Positions 45,384 through 55,009 of a stretch of 64,000 bases of DNA are shown one piece after another. This stretch comes from Bryobacterales bacterium (GTDB lineage: Bacteria > Acidobacteriota > Terriglobia > Bryobacterales > Bryobacteraceae). The position numbers were made by a program, and so were the translations under genes. Location of the stretch: the NCBI GenBank assembly GCA_020846745.1, contig JADLDI010000008.1:62001-126000 (forward strand), written 5' to 3'. The number at the start of each line of letters is the position of its first letter. Positions within the stretch are counted from its first letter, which is position 1. Below the pieces are notes generated by a model. The model did no database searches, was not told the DNA's origin, and saw only the letters and a program-made list of their open reading frames with translations.

Positions 45384-47891
45384 ATGCTACGACGACAGTT
45401 TCTCGCAACACCCCTTGTTCTTGCGCAGTCGCGGTCGACGCCATATACGATCTGCCTTTCCGGCGAGGCTTCTCCTTCCGAGCGCCGTGCCGCTGCGGAG
45501 ATTCAGACGCATGTTGAGCAGATGTGCGGGGCGCGCCTGCCGGTGGTCATGGAAGACGCCCACCCGCAAGGGCCACTGATACTGGTGGGCCGCCAACCGG
45601 CACTGGAGCGGCTCGGGTTCGAAATACCGTTTGAGACGCTGGGCCGCGAAGGGTTTTGCGTGCAGACCAAAGGCGAACACGTCGCGATAGCCGGCGGCCG
45701 GCAGCGCGGCACGATGTATGGCGCGTACGAGTTTCTCGAGCGGCTCGGTTGCCGCTGGTATGCGAACGACCTGACCGTTGTTCCGAAACGGGCGACACTG
45801 CAGATTCCCGCGCTCGACATCGTGCAGCGACCCGGTTTTGAGTACCGCGAAGTGCTGATCAACGAGGCGAGCACAAAGGACTTCGCGGCGCGAAGCCGGC
45901 TAAACGGGCACTTTACAGAACTCGATGCATCGACGGGCGGCAAGGTTCTGTTCGAACCGTTTGTCCACTCGTTTTATGCGTTGGCGCCGCCGGCGAAGTA
46001 CTTCGGATCGCACCCCGAGTATTATGCGTTGGTGAACGGGGAACGGCGGCAGGAACGGGCGCAGCTATGCCTGACCAATCCCGATGTCGCGCGAATCGCC
46101 ATCGAAAGCGCACTCGAGTGGATCAGGACCAAGCCCGAAGCCGAGATTATTTCCGTATCGACCAACGACGCCGACGGCGCTTGTGAATGCGAGAACTGCC
46201 GGCGAGCCACCGCTGAGGAGGGCGCGCATTCCGGCCTGCTGCTGCGGTTCGTGAACACGGTGGCGGAAGCGGTGGGCAAAAAGCATCCGGATAAGTTGAT
46301 CGAGACGATCGCTTACCGGCACACTGAAGCGCCGCCCAACAAGGCACGGCCCGTGGCGAATGTGCGTGTCCGGCTCGCGCTTAGCGGACCTTGCCAGGCT
46401 CATCCTTACGAGCTATGCCCGCACGATAAGTATGCGGTCGATTTCCTGAAGGCGTGGGGACGAGTTACGGACAAGCTCTACATCTGGCATTACATGACAC
46501 AGTTCCACCAGGCACTGGAACCTTATCCCAACCTGGATGAGTTGACGGCCGATCTGTCGATGTATCAGCGGAACAACGTGGTGGGGCTGTTCCTGCAGGG
46601 ATCTTATTCAAAGGGCGGCGGGTCGCACCTGGCGGACCTGCGCAGTTACCTGCTGGCGAAGTTACTATGGAACCCCCAGCAGCCGGCGCAGCCGATCGTT
46701 ACCGAGTTTCTGCGCGCTTACTATGGTCCGGGAGCCAGGCACATGCAGGAGTATCTCGACCTGATCCATCGTGAGGTCCGCTTCCCGCCGCGCGGGCTCG
46801 GCAAGACGATCTATATGTACGCCGGGCCGAAGTGGGAGCGGGACTTCGTAGACAAGGCTCGAGCGATTGTGGGGCGGGCGGAGGCGGCAAACGCCGGCAC
46901 GGGCGACGCGATGCACCGGCGTATCCGCAAGGTGAAGCTTTCGACCGACTCCGTGGAGTTGTTTGAAGCGATGCGCCTGGTGCTGCATAAGGATCGCCTC
47001 GGCCCCGTGGACCTCGACGGGTTTTGGCGCAAGTGGGACCGGTTCTCGAAGGAAGCGACCGCCCTGGGCATCACCGAATGGCATGAAGGCGTGCCGCGCG
47101 AAACCAGTGAGCAGGAGTATCGCAAGATTATCCGTAACTACGACCTCACCATTCTGCAGAACGCTCATCTGCGGGTGGTGGTGGCGCCGGAGTTTGCCGG
47201 CCGGGTTGTAAGCATCGGAAATCTGAAAACCGGCGGGAAGAACGCATTGCGAATGATGGAACCGGACGAACGCCTGACGGGCGCCGAGGCCCTTGGAGGC
47301 CTGACGCTGCTGCTCCACAACGAGCACTATTCGCGCACGTTCTACACGCCCGAATGGCGCGTGCAATCGAACGATGGAGTCGGGCGGATGGTGATGGAGG
47401 GGATCTGCAGTAATGGCCTGCAGGTAGAACGAGTGCTGGAATTGAGCGCAGCGGAACCGCTGCTGACGGTAAAAGCAACGGTGCGCAACGGAGGGGCAAG
47501 GCCCGTACCGCTGGCCATCCAGTCGCGCTTTGAGATCAACCCGGGCGATCGCGAACATCCCACCGTCGACTTGGTATTCAGGCGCCGCGGCGGCAGCCGT
47601 GAAGTGACGCCCATCCTGCCGGCCAGAGGCCAAAACTACGGCGACGACTTCTTCTTTGCGGATGAACGGCCCGACGGCGAATGGGGTCTCATCAACCCGA
47701 GCGTTGGGATTCAGCTGGTGAACCGCATCCGCGACGATCAGGTGGAGCGGTGCCGGTTTTGGTGGCGGGGCCGGTCGCGCAATACGGTCGCGCTGGGGGC
47801 GTGGTCCGCTAAGCGCATGCTGGCCAGTGGCGAGACGATGACGTTCGAGACGTCGTACCTGGCGGGAAGGGAGCCCGGCGGCACCGTTTAG
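45384..47891 (+). CDS. DUF4838 protein with GH20-type N-domain, exported
   Basis: The 835-residue protein starts with a Tat-like leader (MLRRQFLATPLVLAQ). An alpha/beta domain typical of GH20/GH67-type accessory N-domains follows (about 20-130: ERRAAAEIQTHVEQMCG, AGGRQRGTMYGAYEFLERLG). The central DUF4838 domain (about 145-500) is barrel-like and has SVSTNDADGACECENC. A C-terminal beta-sandwich (about 560-830) ends the protein. Domain company suggests a glycosidase-like hydrolase on a polysaccharide or glycoconjugate; no catalytic pair can be assigned. I see a Cys pair (CECENC) that could form a disulfide or bind metal. Confidence 0.75.
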   Translation: MLRRQFLATPLVLAQSRSTPYTICLSGEASPSERRAAAEIQTHVEQMCGARLPVVMEDAHPQGPLILVGRQPALERLGFEIPFETLGREGFCVQTKGEHVAIAGGRQRGTMYGAYEFLERLGCRWYANDLTVVPKRATLQIPALDIVQRPGFEYREVLINEASTKDFAARSRLNGHFTELDASTGGKVLFEPFVHSFYALAPPAKYFGSHPEYYALVNGERRQERAQLCLTNPDVARIAIESALEWIRTKPEAEIISVSTNDADGACECENCRRATAEEGAHSGLLLRFVNTVAEAVGKKHPDKLIETIAYRHTEAPPNKARPVANVRVRLALSGPCQAHPYELCPHDKYAVDFLKAWGRVTDKLYIWHYMTQFHQALEPYPNLDELTADLSMYQRNNVVGLFLQGSYSKGGGSHLADLRSYLLAKLLWNPQQPAQPIVTEFLRAYYGPGARHMQEYLDLIHREVRFPPRGLGKTIYMYAGPKWERDFVDKARAIVGRAEAANAGTGDAMHRRIRKVKLSTDSVELFEAMRLVLHKDRLGPVDLDGFWRKWDRFSKEATALGITEWHEGVPRETSEQEYRKIIRNYDLTILQNAHLRVVVAPEFAGRVVSIGNLKTGGKNALRMMEPDERLTGAEALGGLTLLLHNEHYSRTFYTPEWRVQSNDGVGRMVMEGICSNGLQVERVLELSAAEPLLTVKATVRNGGARPVPLAIQSRFEINPGDREHPTVDLVFRRRGGSREVTPILPARGQNYGDDFFFADERPDGEWGLINPSVGIQLVNRIRDDQVERCRFWWRGRSRNTVALGAWSAKRMLASGETMTFETSYLAGREPGGTV

Positions 47892-47930
47892 GGTTCGGCC
47901 GGCTGGGGCGGCTGTGTGCAGACGGGCCAC

Positions 47931-47952
47931 GTCGGTCCTTTAGGTCCGCGAC
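47931..47952 (+). repeat. short palindromic element, REP-like
   Basis: GTCG and CGAC ends frame GGTCCTTTAGGTCCG, itself containing the repeated GGTCC. It lies in the gap between the DUF4838 and CsgG-like genes and resembles the other intergenic palindromes. Confidence 0.3.
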
Positions 47953-48054
47953 ATCAGCAATTCGCCTGATATGACCCGGGTACGTACCTCACTTACGCTC
48001 TAGATAGGTGTGTATGGAAACCCAGTATACTGAGTGTGCGAACGGAGCATGAGG

Positions 48055-49023
48055 ATGCGGACGAGTCTTGTCTTATCGCTTGTGTTGGCGATGTTCCCGG
48101 CATGGGCACAGCCGCAACAGCCGAAGAAGCGCGTGGCGGTCTTGAACTTCGAATACGGCACGGTAAGCAGCGGTGCTGCGGCTATTTTCGGCCAGAACGT
48201 CGATATCGGGAAAGGTATCGCCGATTTACTGGTGGACCAATTGGTGCGAGACGGCGTTTATACGGTCGTAGAGCGGAAGAACCTCGATAAAGTACTGACG
48301 GAACAGGCCTTTTCAAATAGTGACCGCGCCGATACCAATACTGCCGTCAAGCTCGGGAGGGTGCTCGGCGTAGACGCTATTGTGATCGGCAGCATTACAC
48401 AGTTCGGGCGCGACGACAAAACGCAGTCTGTCAGCGGTTTGGGCCGCGTAGCGGGGCGCTATGGATTGGGCGGCGTTGGGAAGCGCGAGTCGAAGGCCGT
48501 CGTGGGCATTTCCGCACGGATGATCTCGACAGAGACGGCTGAGGTGCTGATGGTGGCCAACGGCAAGGGCGAGTCGTCCAGAAGCGGCGCAGCACTATTA
48601 GGTTCGGGTGGCGGGCCTCAGATTCAGGGCGCCGGAGCGGCGGATATGAGTTCCCGGAATTTTGCGCAGACGATTATCGGCGAAGCGACCGCCGCAGCCG
48701 TGACCGATCTTGCCCGGCAGGTGAATCAGAACGTCACGCGGCTGCCCAACGTGGTTCGCAAAGTGAATGGCCTGGTGGCCGACGTTTCAGGCAAGACGCT
48801 CATTCTGAATATCGGCACGGCGGCGGGCATCAAGGTGGGCGATCGCCTGGAAGTGAAGCGGGTGGGCCGCACAATCACGGATCCCGCCACGGGCAAAGTC
48901 CTTCGCCAGATCACCGATTCGATCGGGCAGGTGACGATCAATGAAGCCGACGAGCGGTCGTCGGTCGGCACGTTTTCCGGATCGGGTCAGCCCTCGGTTG
49001 GCGATCAGGTTGTCGTCCAATGA
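48055..49023 (+). CDS. CsgG-family envelope protein with FlgT-C-like tail
   Basis: A signal peptide (SLVLSLVLAMFPAWA, no lipobox Cys) is followed by a CsgG domain (about 25-215: RVAVLNFEYGTV, GIADLLVDQLVRDGVYTVVER, LGRVLGVDAIVIGSITQFG) and a C-terminal beta domain (about 240-322: VADVSGKTLILNIGTAAGIK, VGDRLEVKR) like the FlgT C-domain. CsgG itself forms the curli pore; isolated CsgG-like domains are widespread in envelope proteins of unknown role. The ATG at 48055 is preferred because CGGAG lies seven bases before it; GTG 48034 and ATG 48049 are alternatives. It overlaps the kinase gene by 4 bp. Confidence 0.8.
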   Translation: MRTSLVLSLVLAMFPAWAQPQQPKKRVAVLNFEYGTVSSGAAAIFGQNVDIGKGIADLLVDQLVRDGVYTVVERKNLDKVLTEQAFSNSDRADTNTAVKLGRVLGVDAIVIGSITQFGRDDKTQSVSGLGRVAGRYGLGGVGKRESKAVVGISARMISTETAEVLMVANGKGESSRSGAALLGSGGGPQIQGAGAADMSSRNFAQTIIGEATAAAVTDLARQVNQNVTRLPNVVRKVNGLVADVSGKTLILNIGTAAGIKVGDRLEVKRVGRTITDPATGKVLRQITDSIGQVTINEADERSSVGTFSGSGQPSVGDQVVVQ

Positions 49024-50618
49024 CGTTCGAAGCCGGGCAGCGATTCGGCGATTACGAAGTGCTCGGCGTGCTGGGGCGCGGCGGGATGGGTTCCGTGTAT
49101 AAGGTGCGCAACATCGTCTCGAACCGGATTGAGGCGATGAAGCTGCTGCACGAGAACCTTACGGGCGATACAGGCTTCGGCGAGCGGTTTCTGCGTGAAA
49201 TCCGGGTGCTCGCGGAAATGAAGCATCCGCACATCGCCGGCCTGCTCACGGCGCAGCGGCTGGAAGGGCGGCAACTCGCGATGCTGATGGAGTTTGTGGA
49301 GGGCGAGTCGCTACAGGACCTGCTGACCCGGCAGAGCGTGCCGCTCGACGACGCCATCCGCTATGCGTGCGAGGTGCTGGACGCGCTGGGCTACGCGCAT
49401 GATCGCGGCGTGATTCATCGCGACGTGAAGCCCGCCAACATCCTCATCGACAAGAAGAACCGCGTCCACCTGACGGACTTCGGCATTGCCCGCGGCGCCG
49501 ACTATCAGTTGACCGAGGCGGGGAATACGGTCGGGTCGATCCACTATATGTCGCCCGAGCAGATTCGGGCGGAAGACCTGGACGGGCGGAGCGACATCTA
49601 CGCGGTCGGCATCACATTGTACGAGATGGCGACCCGCAAAAAGCCGTTCGAAGGGCAGAGCCATTTCTCGATCATGGCGAGCCACCTGAACGAGAATCCG
49701 CGGCCGCCGATTGAACTTGACCCGAAGCTGCCGGCGGCGCTGAACGATATCATCCTGACGGCCATTCAGAAGGACCGGAACCAGCGATTCGGCACAGCCG
49801 TAGCGATGCGGCGGGCGCTCGACAGCTTGCGCGAAACGAAGGTGGAGGTCGCGGCCGCTGCGCCGACGGTCGCGCCGACGGTCGCGCCCACGGTGTCCGT
49901 AGTGCCGCCGCCCCCTCCGGCGGCGGCCGCTGCTTCTTCACGAAGAGGTTTATACATGGGCGTGGGCGCTCTCGCCGCGATAGCCGCAATCGTTGCGGTT
50001 GCCGTGGTGGCGCCGCATTGGGGCCGGACGGAGGCAGGCGCCACGCCGCAAAAGAAAGCCGACGAACCGGCAGCGTCAGTGGTGACACGTCCGCCCGAAC
50101 CGGCGGCAGACCGGACCTCAGCGTCGAACGGGGAGCCTTCCGTAGCTAAACCGGTGCAGCAGCAGCCTGTGGTTCGGAGTCAGCCAGTATCGGCCCAACA
50201 GGGTTCAGCGCCTCGCCCGGCCGGGGCTACCGGGCCGCAGGTACAACAGGCGCCGGCGCCACCGGCGCAAACTCAAGCTGTACCGGAGCAAGTGCAGGCG
50301 CAAGCGCCGCCTGCGCCGGCTCCGGCCGCTGCAACCACTACGGTGAAGAACCCGGAAGTCGAGCGGCTGCGCGACCGCCTGAACACGCTTGCTGTGCGCT
50401 TTGGAGCCGTGCGGCAAGGCCTTGAGAATCTCAAGCGGCAACAGGCCGCGATGGGGCTTGGTACGCGGAGCGACTTCCTGTCCGCGGAGCGGCAAGCGAC
50501 TCGATATTTCGACGAAGCGGAAGCGGCGCTGAACGGTTCGGATGCATCGAAGGCCGCGGAGCGGTTGAACCTGGCTGAACGCAGTCTGGCGTTTCTCGAA
50601 GACAAGTTGGGGCGGTAA
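49020..50618 (+). CDS. transmembrane Ser/Thr protein kinase (PknB type)
   Basis: The 532-residue protein has a full kinase domain (about 9-270): GRGGMGSVYK loop, Lys about 41, catalytic HRDVKPANIL with Asp about 135, DFGIAR (Asp about 153) and the SPEQ site. A Pro/Ala linker with APTV repeats follows (about 280-305), then one membrane helix (about 311-331) and an external Ala/Pro/Gln-rich part ending in a coiled coil (VERLRDRLNTLAVRFGAVRQ). There are no PASTA domains. The ATGA overlap with the CsgG-like gene suggests that the envelope protein and the kinase work together. Confidence 0.93.
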   Translation: MTFEAGQRFGDYEVLGVLGRGGMGSVYKVRNIVSNRIEAMKLLHENLTGDTGFGERFLREIRVLAEMKHPHIAGLLTAQRLEGRQLAMLMEFVEGESLQDLLTRQSVPLDDAIRYACEVLDALGYAHDRGVIHRDVKPANILIDKKNRVHLTDFGIARGADYQLTEAGNTVGSIHYMSPEQIRAEDLDGRSDIYAVGITLYEMATRKKPFEGQSHFSIMASHLNENPRPPIELDPKLPAALNDIILTAIQKDRNQRFGTAVAMRRALDSLRETKVEVAAAAPTVAPTVAPTVSVVPPPPPAAAAASSRRGLYMGVGALAAIAAIVAVAVVAPHWGRTEAGATPQKKADEPAASVVTRPPEPAADRTSASNGEPSVAKPVQQQPVVRSQPVSAQQGSAPRPAGATGPQVQQAPAPPAQTQAVPEQVQAQAPPAPAPAAATTTVKNPEVERLRDRLNTLAVRFGAVRQGLENLKRQQAAMGLGTRSDFLSAERQATRYFDEAEAALNGSDASKAAERLNLAERSLAFLEDKLGR

Positions 50619-50628
50619 CTCGTAGAAA

Positions 50629-50655
50629 CCCGCCGGTTTAGATCGGCGGCTCGGG
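50629..50655 (+). repeat. REP-like element
   Basis: CCGCCG (50630-50635) pairs with CGGCGG (50644-50649) around GTTTAGAT and is followed by CTCGGGTT, matching the tail of the units before ftsW. It lies between the kinase and coiled-coil genes, which converge. Confidence 0.4.
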
Positions 50656-50715
50656 TTGAGTGTATCGCGCGCCGGGCAATACTGCTCGGTCAGGGTGCCC
50701 AAAGGACGGCGGCTA

Positions 50716-51474
50716 TCAGCCGACGGTGGAGGCCTTTTCGGCGTCGGCGAGCTTTTGAATCTGCTGATCGACGCGGGTGACAACGGAAAACGCTTTCATC
50801 GCATCGCGGAACGAGGTGACGGCTTTGGTGAAGTCGGCACTGCTCTTTTCAGCGCTGAGGATCTTATCCAGGTCGTCGGAGCACTTCTTCGCGTTCTTCT
50901 TGAAAGATGCCAGCGCTTCGCGGGCGTCTTTGTATTCCGTGCGGGCGGAAGCCTTGGTGTACTTCTGGGTATCTTTGAGGGCCGCGTCGGCTTTGGCGAT
51001 GACGGAGTGTTTCTTCTCAAGCGCAGCAAACTTGGCCAGGTCTTTCTTGGCCTTGGCGATGGTGGCCGTCACGTCGCCTTCGATCTCAAGCAGTGCGACC
51101 GCTACCTTGCCCGGGACCTTTGTTTCCTGCAGCTTTTTGAGGTCTTCCTGGACATCGACCGTAATTTTCGCGATGCCTTGCAGGAACGTGCTGTACACCT
51201 TTTGCACTTCGAGATCGTCCATCTTGAACGACTCTTTACTGACAAGATTGGTGTAGTCTTCGCGCACCTTCATGAACTTGTTGATCGCCAGCGCGAGCGG
51301 CGCGCGTTGCTTCTTGTCGAGCGCGGTGTCGACCTCTTTCAACACCGGAGTGATTCCGCTGGCTTTCTGGAAACTACCTAGAAAGCCGACCTTGACTGTC
51401 AATTGCGGCCGGGGCTTACCGGCGCTTGTTTCAAAATCTTTCTTCAACTTTTCCCAGCGTGCAGCGTAACTCAT
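50716..51474 (-). CDS. coiled-coil protein of unknown function
   Basis: The 252-residue protein is Lys/Ala-rich and nearly all helical: repeated heptad-like stretches (VQEDLKKLQETKVPGKVAVA, DLAKFAALEKKHSVIAKADA). No signal peptide, membrane segment or catalytic motif is seen, and I do not recognise the family. The ATG at 51474 with GGGAG five bases before it is better than the longer Arg-rich frame. It diverges from mutL and converges on the kinase gene. Confidence 0.65.
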   Translation of the reverse strand: MSYAARWEKLKKDFETSAGKPRPQLTVKVGFLGSFQKASGITPVLKEVDTALDKKQRAPLALAINKFMKVREDYTNLVSKESFKMDDLEVQKVYSTFLQGIAKITVDVQEDLKKLQETKVPGKVAVALLEIEGDVTATIAKAKKDLAKFAALEKKHSVIAKADAALKDTQKYTKASARTEYKDAREALASFKKNAKKCSDDLDKILSAEKSSADFTKAVTSFRDAMKAFSVVTRVDQQIQKLADAEKASTVG

Positions 51475-51569
51475 GCGAGCTCCCAGTATTTTTACTCGCC
51501 GTTCGACCCGGCGGGGCCGAGGCGTGCGTACCATTATCTGACATCAGCGTCCGAACCGTATTGGTTCGG

Positions 51570-51581
51570 TACAATCACGCA
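51570..51581 (+). promoter_or_regulatory. -10 box adjacent to the mutL TTG start
   Basis: TACAAT (51570-51575) is one base from consensus and lies six bases before the TTG at 51582. No Shine-Dalgarno is seen. The mRNA would begin at about the start codon. No -35 fits at the usual distance. Confidence 0.4.
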
Positions 51582-53552
51582 TTGGGCCGCATCCGTGTAC
51601 TGTCCGACGTAGTAGCCAACAAGATCGCCGCGGGCGAAGTGGTCGAGCGTCCTGCGTCTGTCGTCAAGGAGCTTCTGGAAAACTCCGTCGATGCGGGGTC
51701 TACGCGCATTCGAATCGATGCGGAGTCGGGCGGGCGCCGGCTGATCCGGATCATCGACGACGGCCACGGGATGCTGCGCGACGATGCGCTGCTGGCGTTC
51801 GAGCGGCACGCGACATCGAAGCTTTCCGACGTAAAGGATCTGCTGTCGATCGCGACCCTCGGGTTTCGCGGTGAAGCGCTGCCGTCGATCGCTTCTGTTT
51901 CGCGACTTACACTGGAAACGCGATCGGCGGACGAGACGACGGGCACGATGGTCGAGATCGCTGGGGGGAAGTTACTCAAGTGCGAAGAAGCCGCACTGGG
52001 CGTGGGCACGACCATCACGGTTCGCGACCTGTTTTTCAATGTGCCGGCGCGCAAGAAGTTTCTGCGGTCGGATCAGACGGAACTCGCTCACATTGCCTCG
52101 TTGGCGACACATTACTCGCTGGCCTATCCAGATAAAGCATTCGAACTGCGGCACGACAATCGCGAACTGCTGAACGTCAGCGCAGTGAGCAACCTACAGG
52201 AGCGCGTGTTCCAGGTGTTTGGCGCGCAGACGCTCGATGAACTGGTGCCGATCGGCGATAAGCGGCGCGAGGCTCCGGTGGATGCGGACGAGGAACCGCG
52301 CATTTTTCATCTGCGCGGGTTTGTATCGCGGCCTCAGGTGCAGAAGCTGAATCGAAATTCGATTTATCTGTTCGTGAATGGACGGCTGATTCGCGACCGC
52401 TTGCTGCTGCATGCGCTGTCCGCCGGTTATGCGCAGATCATCCCGCCGAACGCCTATCCGTTCGCGCTGCTGTTTCTCGACTGTCCGGCCGAGGAAGTGG
52501 ACGTGAACGTTCACCCTTCGAAAGTGGAAGTACGGTTCCGGCGCGGCAGTTTCGTGCACGACTTTGTGCGCGACTCGGTGCGCGAAGTACTCACCGCAAC
52601 GCGTCCCGTGTCGAATCTGCCGCCCGCGACACCGCGGCAACCAGGGGCACGATTGCCCTATTCCGAGTTCAGCCAGCAGGTGGAGAACGCCGAATACGCG
52701 CTGCCGCCCGACGAACCGCAACAGTTCAACGTTCCGCCACCCGGCGAGCAACTGCCGGAGTTCCGGTTGCGCCCGCCGCACTTGTTCCCGACCGCGCAGA
52801 AGTTCGAGTTCGAACCGGCGGTGAATGAAGAGAACCGTTTCGGCCAGTCGTTCCCGACGGGCGGACAGCAGATGCCGACACCGGGCGCATCGCCGAAACG
52901 TGGGAAGGCGCCGGATACGCATGGTCCGCTGCCGGAGGGTATCTTTACCGAACCGGCAGATTCGCTGGACGCATTACGCGACCTGCGGCCGATCGGTCAA
53001 CTGCACGACAGCTTCATTGTTGCGTTAGGCGCCGACGGACTGTGGATCATCGATCAGCATGTGGCCCACGAGCGCATCCTGTTTGAGAAAGTGCTGCGGC
53101 AGATCGCGGCCGGACAGGTGGAAAAGCAGCAACTGCTGGTTCCGTTGCTGATCGAGCTGACGCCGCCGCAACAGGTGGAGTACAACCGGATTGCCGCCGA
53201 TATGGAGTCGGTGGGCTTTGAGATGGAGCCGTTCGGTCCACGGACGATCGCGGTAAAGGCGGCGCCGGCCGATGTGACTACGGCGGAAATTGAACGGGTG
53301 ATCTTCGAGATATTGGAGACGGCCGAGCAGGAGATGCGGCAGACCACGCTCGAGGAGATACGGCGCAACATGGCCGCAAGCATAGCCTGCCGCGCGGCAA
53401 TCAAGATCAATACGCCGCTCGACGCAACCCGGATCGGGTATCTGTTGAATGAGCTCGCAAAAACCGAGTTCCCGATGTCGTGCCCGCACGGGCGCCCCAT
53501 CGCGCTACGGTATGCGACCAAGGACATCTTGAAGGGGTTTCACAGGATCTGA
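51582..53552 (+). CDS. mutL: DNA mismatch repair protein MutL
   Basis: The 656-residue protein begins GRIRVLSDVVANKIAAGEVV and has the GHKL ATPase blocks DDGHGM and ATLGFRGEAL. A Pro/Gln-rich linker (about 330-460) leads to the C-terminal dimerisation domain with DQHVAHERILFE and SCPHGRP. These two motifs are the metal-binding endonuclease signature, so this MutL probably nicks DNA itself, as in bacteria without MutH. The TTG at 51582 gives the normal N-terminus; the frame is open 52 codons further but that part does not match the family. Confidence 0.95.
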   Translation: MGRIRVLSDVVANKIAAGEVVERPASVVKELLENSVDAGSTRIRIDAESGGRRLIRIIDDGHGMLRDDALLAFERHATSKLSDVKDLLSIATLGFRGEALPSIASVSRLTLETRSADETTGTMVEIAGGKLLKCEEAALGVGTTITVRDLFFNVPARKKFLRSDQTELAHIASLATHYSLAYPDKAFELRHDNRELLNVSAVSNLQERVFQVFGAQTLDELVPIGDKRREAPVDADEEPRIFHLRGFVSRPQVQKLNRNSIYLFVNGRLIRDRLLLHALSAGYAQIIPPNAYPFALLFLDCPAEEVDVNVHPSKVEVRFRRGSFVHDFVRDSVREVLTATRPVSNLPPATPRQPGARLPYSEFSQQVENAEYALPPDEPQQFNVPPPGEQLPEFRLRPPHLFPTAQKFEFEPAVNEENRFGQSFPTGGQQMPTPGASPKRGKAPDTHGPLPEGIFTEPADSLDALRDLRPIGQLHDSFIVALGADGLWIIDQHVAHERILFEKVLRQIAAGQVEKQQLLVPLLIELTPPQQVEYNRIAADMESVGFEMEPFGPRTIAVKAAPADVTTAEIERVIFEILETAEQEMRQTTLEEIRRNMAASIACRAAIKINTPLDATRIGYLLNELAKTEFPMSCPHGRPIALRYATKDILKGFHRI

Positions 53553-53646
53553 CGCTTCGGGCAACCCGTCGCGCACGCGTGGAGACACATGCCCGGCCTG
53601 CTGTCACGGCCCGCTGTCGTTCAGGGCGGGGCGCCGGGAGATCGCA

Positions 53647-53659
53647 TACAATGCAACCC
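53647..53659 (+). promoter_or_regulatory. -10 box adjacent to the first enolase-family start
   Basis: TACAAT (53647-53652) lies seven bases before the ATG at 53660 with no Shine-Dalgarno between. An in-frame ATG at 53651 overlaps the box. The pattern matches the other leaderless candidates of the window. Confidence 0.35.
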
Positions 53660-55003
53660 ATGCAGCGCCGCGACTTTATCCGCGAAACATTTGCCCGCTG
53701 TCTGGCCGCCTCGGCGGCGTTTTCGCCGGTGGGGCAACGATTCCTAAGTGCGCAGGAGGTGAGTGCGCGACGGGGCATGCCGCCGCTGAAGATCACACGG
53801 ATCAGGCCAATTCAGACGCGCGCGGGCGGGGCGTGGACGATCGTGAAGGTCGAGACCTCGGAGCCGGGGCTATACGGGATCGGCTCGGCATCGGACATTT
53901 TCCGGCATGGGTCGATTCCGGCGGCGGTGGAAGTGCTGGCGCAAGGGCTGGTGGGCCGGGACCCCGATGAAATCGAGGATAGCTGGCAGGCCTCGTATAT
54001 GAGTTCGTTGTGGCGCAACAATGCCATAACGAACGTGGCGCTATCGGGTGTGGATATGGCGCTTTGGGATATCAAGGGCAAGCGCGCCAATATGCCTGTG
54101 TACCAATTGTTAGGCGGGCGGTGCCGGGCGGCGGTGCCGTGTTACGACCACGCCCGGGAAGAGACCACGTTTGAGGGTGTGGAGGAAGGCGTACGGCGGT
54201 CGATAGAGGCCGGGTTCACGCATATACGCGTGCAACTGGGCGGGTATGGAGGCGGTGGCTTCATTGATGCGGGACAAGGGGAGCGGCCCAAGGGAGGTCC
54301 GCCGGGCCGGGTGTTCGATGAAGACTTGTATGTGCAGACGATTCCGCGGCTGTTCGAGTATCTGCGGAATAAGCTGGGTGCAAAGCCGAAGTTACTGCAC
54401 GATGCGCAGGAACATTTCTCGCCGGTGAAAGCGATACAACTGGCCAAACGGCTGGAGCCGTCGGACCTATTCTTTTTGGAAGATGTGCTGAACCTGGAGC
54501 AGCTTTCGTGGTACCGGATGATGAGGCAATCGACGGTGACTCCCCAGGCGGCGCACGAGAAACTGACGAGCCCGGCGGAGTATATTCCGCTTATTTCTGA
54601 AAAGCTGGTGGACTTCATCCGGTTCCGGGTAGCGAAGGTGGGCGGGATTACACCGGCGCGGAAGATTGCAGCGATGGCGGAATTGTATGGTGTGCGCACG
54701 GCATTTCAGGAAGGTGGCGACAACGACCCTGTGAACTTCGCGGCCGCGATGCACCTGGATACGGCGATTGTGAACTTCGGGATACAGGAAGAGAATCACT
54801 TCGCGCCGGAAGAGTTGGAAGCATTCCCGGGAGCGCCTTTGCTGGAACGGGGCTACTTGTATCCGAGTGCGCGGCCCGGCTTGGGCGTGGATATCGACGA
54901 GGCGAAAGCGGCAAAACTGCTCAGTAGCGGATCGTCGCGCAGGAACATGCCGCGATACTATCCGCCGGACCGCAAGATCGACGGTACGTTTGTCCGGCCT
55001 TGA
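53660..55003 (+). CDS. enolase-superfamily protein, mannonate-dehydratase-like, exported
   Basis: A Tat-like leader (MQRRDFIRETFARCLAASAAF) precedes an enolase-type capping domain and barrel. The closest layout is ManD/RspA: HDAQEHFSPVKAIQLAKRLE, FFLEDVLNLEQ, then HEKLTSP and NFGIQEENHF. The three acidic metal ligands (Asp in HDAQ, Glu in LED, Glu in HEK) appear present. The ManD catalytic His of D-x-H is Gln here (D-A-Q), and the HGATD His is replaced in FQEGGDND, so it should not be a normal mannonate dehydratase. The 3' end is six bases from the convergent partner gene. Confidence 0.75.
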   Translation: MQRRDFIRETFARCLAASAAFSPVGQRFLSAQEVSARRGMPPLKITRIRPIQTRAGGAWTIVKVETSEPGLYGIGSASDIFRHGSIPAAVEVLAQGLVGRDPDEIEDSWQASYMSSLWRNNAITNVALSGVDMALWDIKGKRANMPVYQLLGGRCRAAVPCYDHAREETTFEGVEEGVRRSIEAGFTHIRVQLGGYGGGGFIDAGQGERPKGGPPGRVFDEDLYVQTIPRLFEYLRNKLGAKPKLLHDAQEHFSPVKAIQLAKRLEPSDLFFLEDVLNLEQLSWYRMMRQSTVTPQAAHEKLTSPAEYIPLISEKLVDFIRFRVAKVGGITPARKIAAMAELYGVRTAFQEGGDNDPVNFAAAMHLDTAIVNFGIQEENHFAPEELEAFPGAPLLERGYLYPSARPGLGVDIDEAKAAKLLSSGSSRRNMPRYYPPDRKIDGTFVRP

Positions 55004-55009
55004 AGGGGG

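Noticed and set aside
49855..49900. Tandem repeat in the kinase gene as a mobile or CRISPR-like repeat
   Set aside because: It is an in-frame APTV repeat encoding a proline-rich linker and has no spacer structure.
51426..51581. Upstream extension of mutL
   Set aside because: The extra 52 residues do not resemble MutL, overlap the divergent gene and lie before the -10 box.
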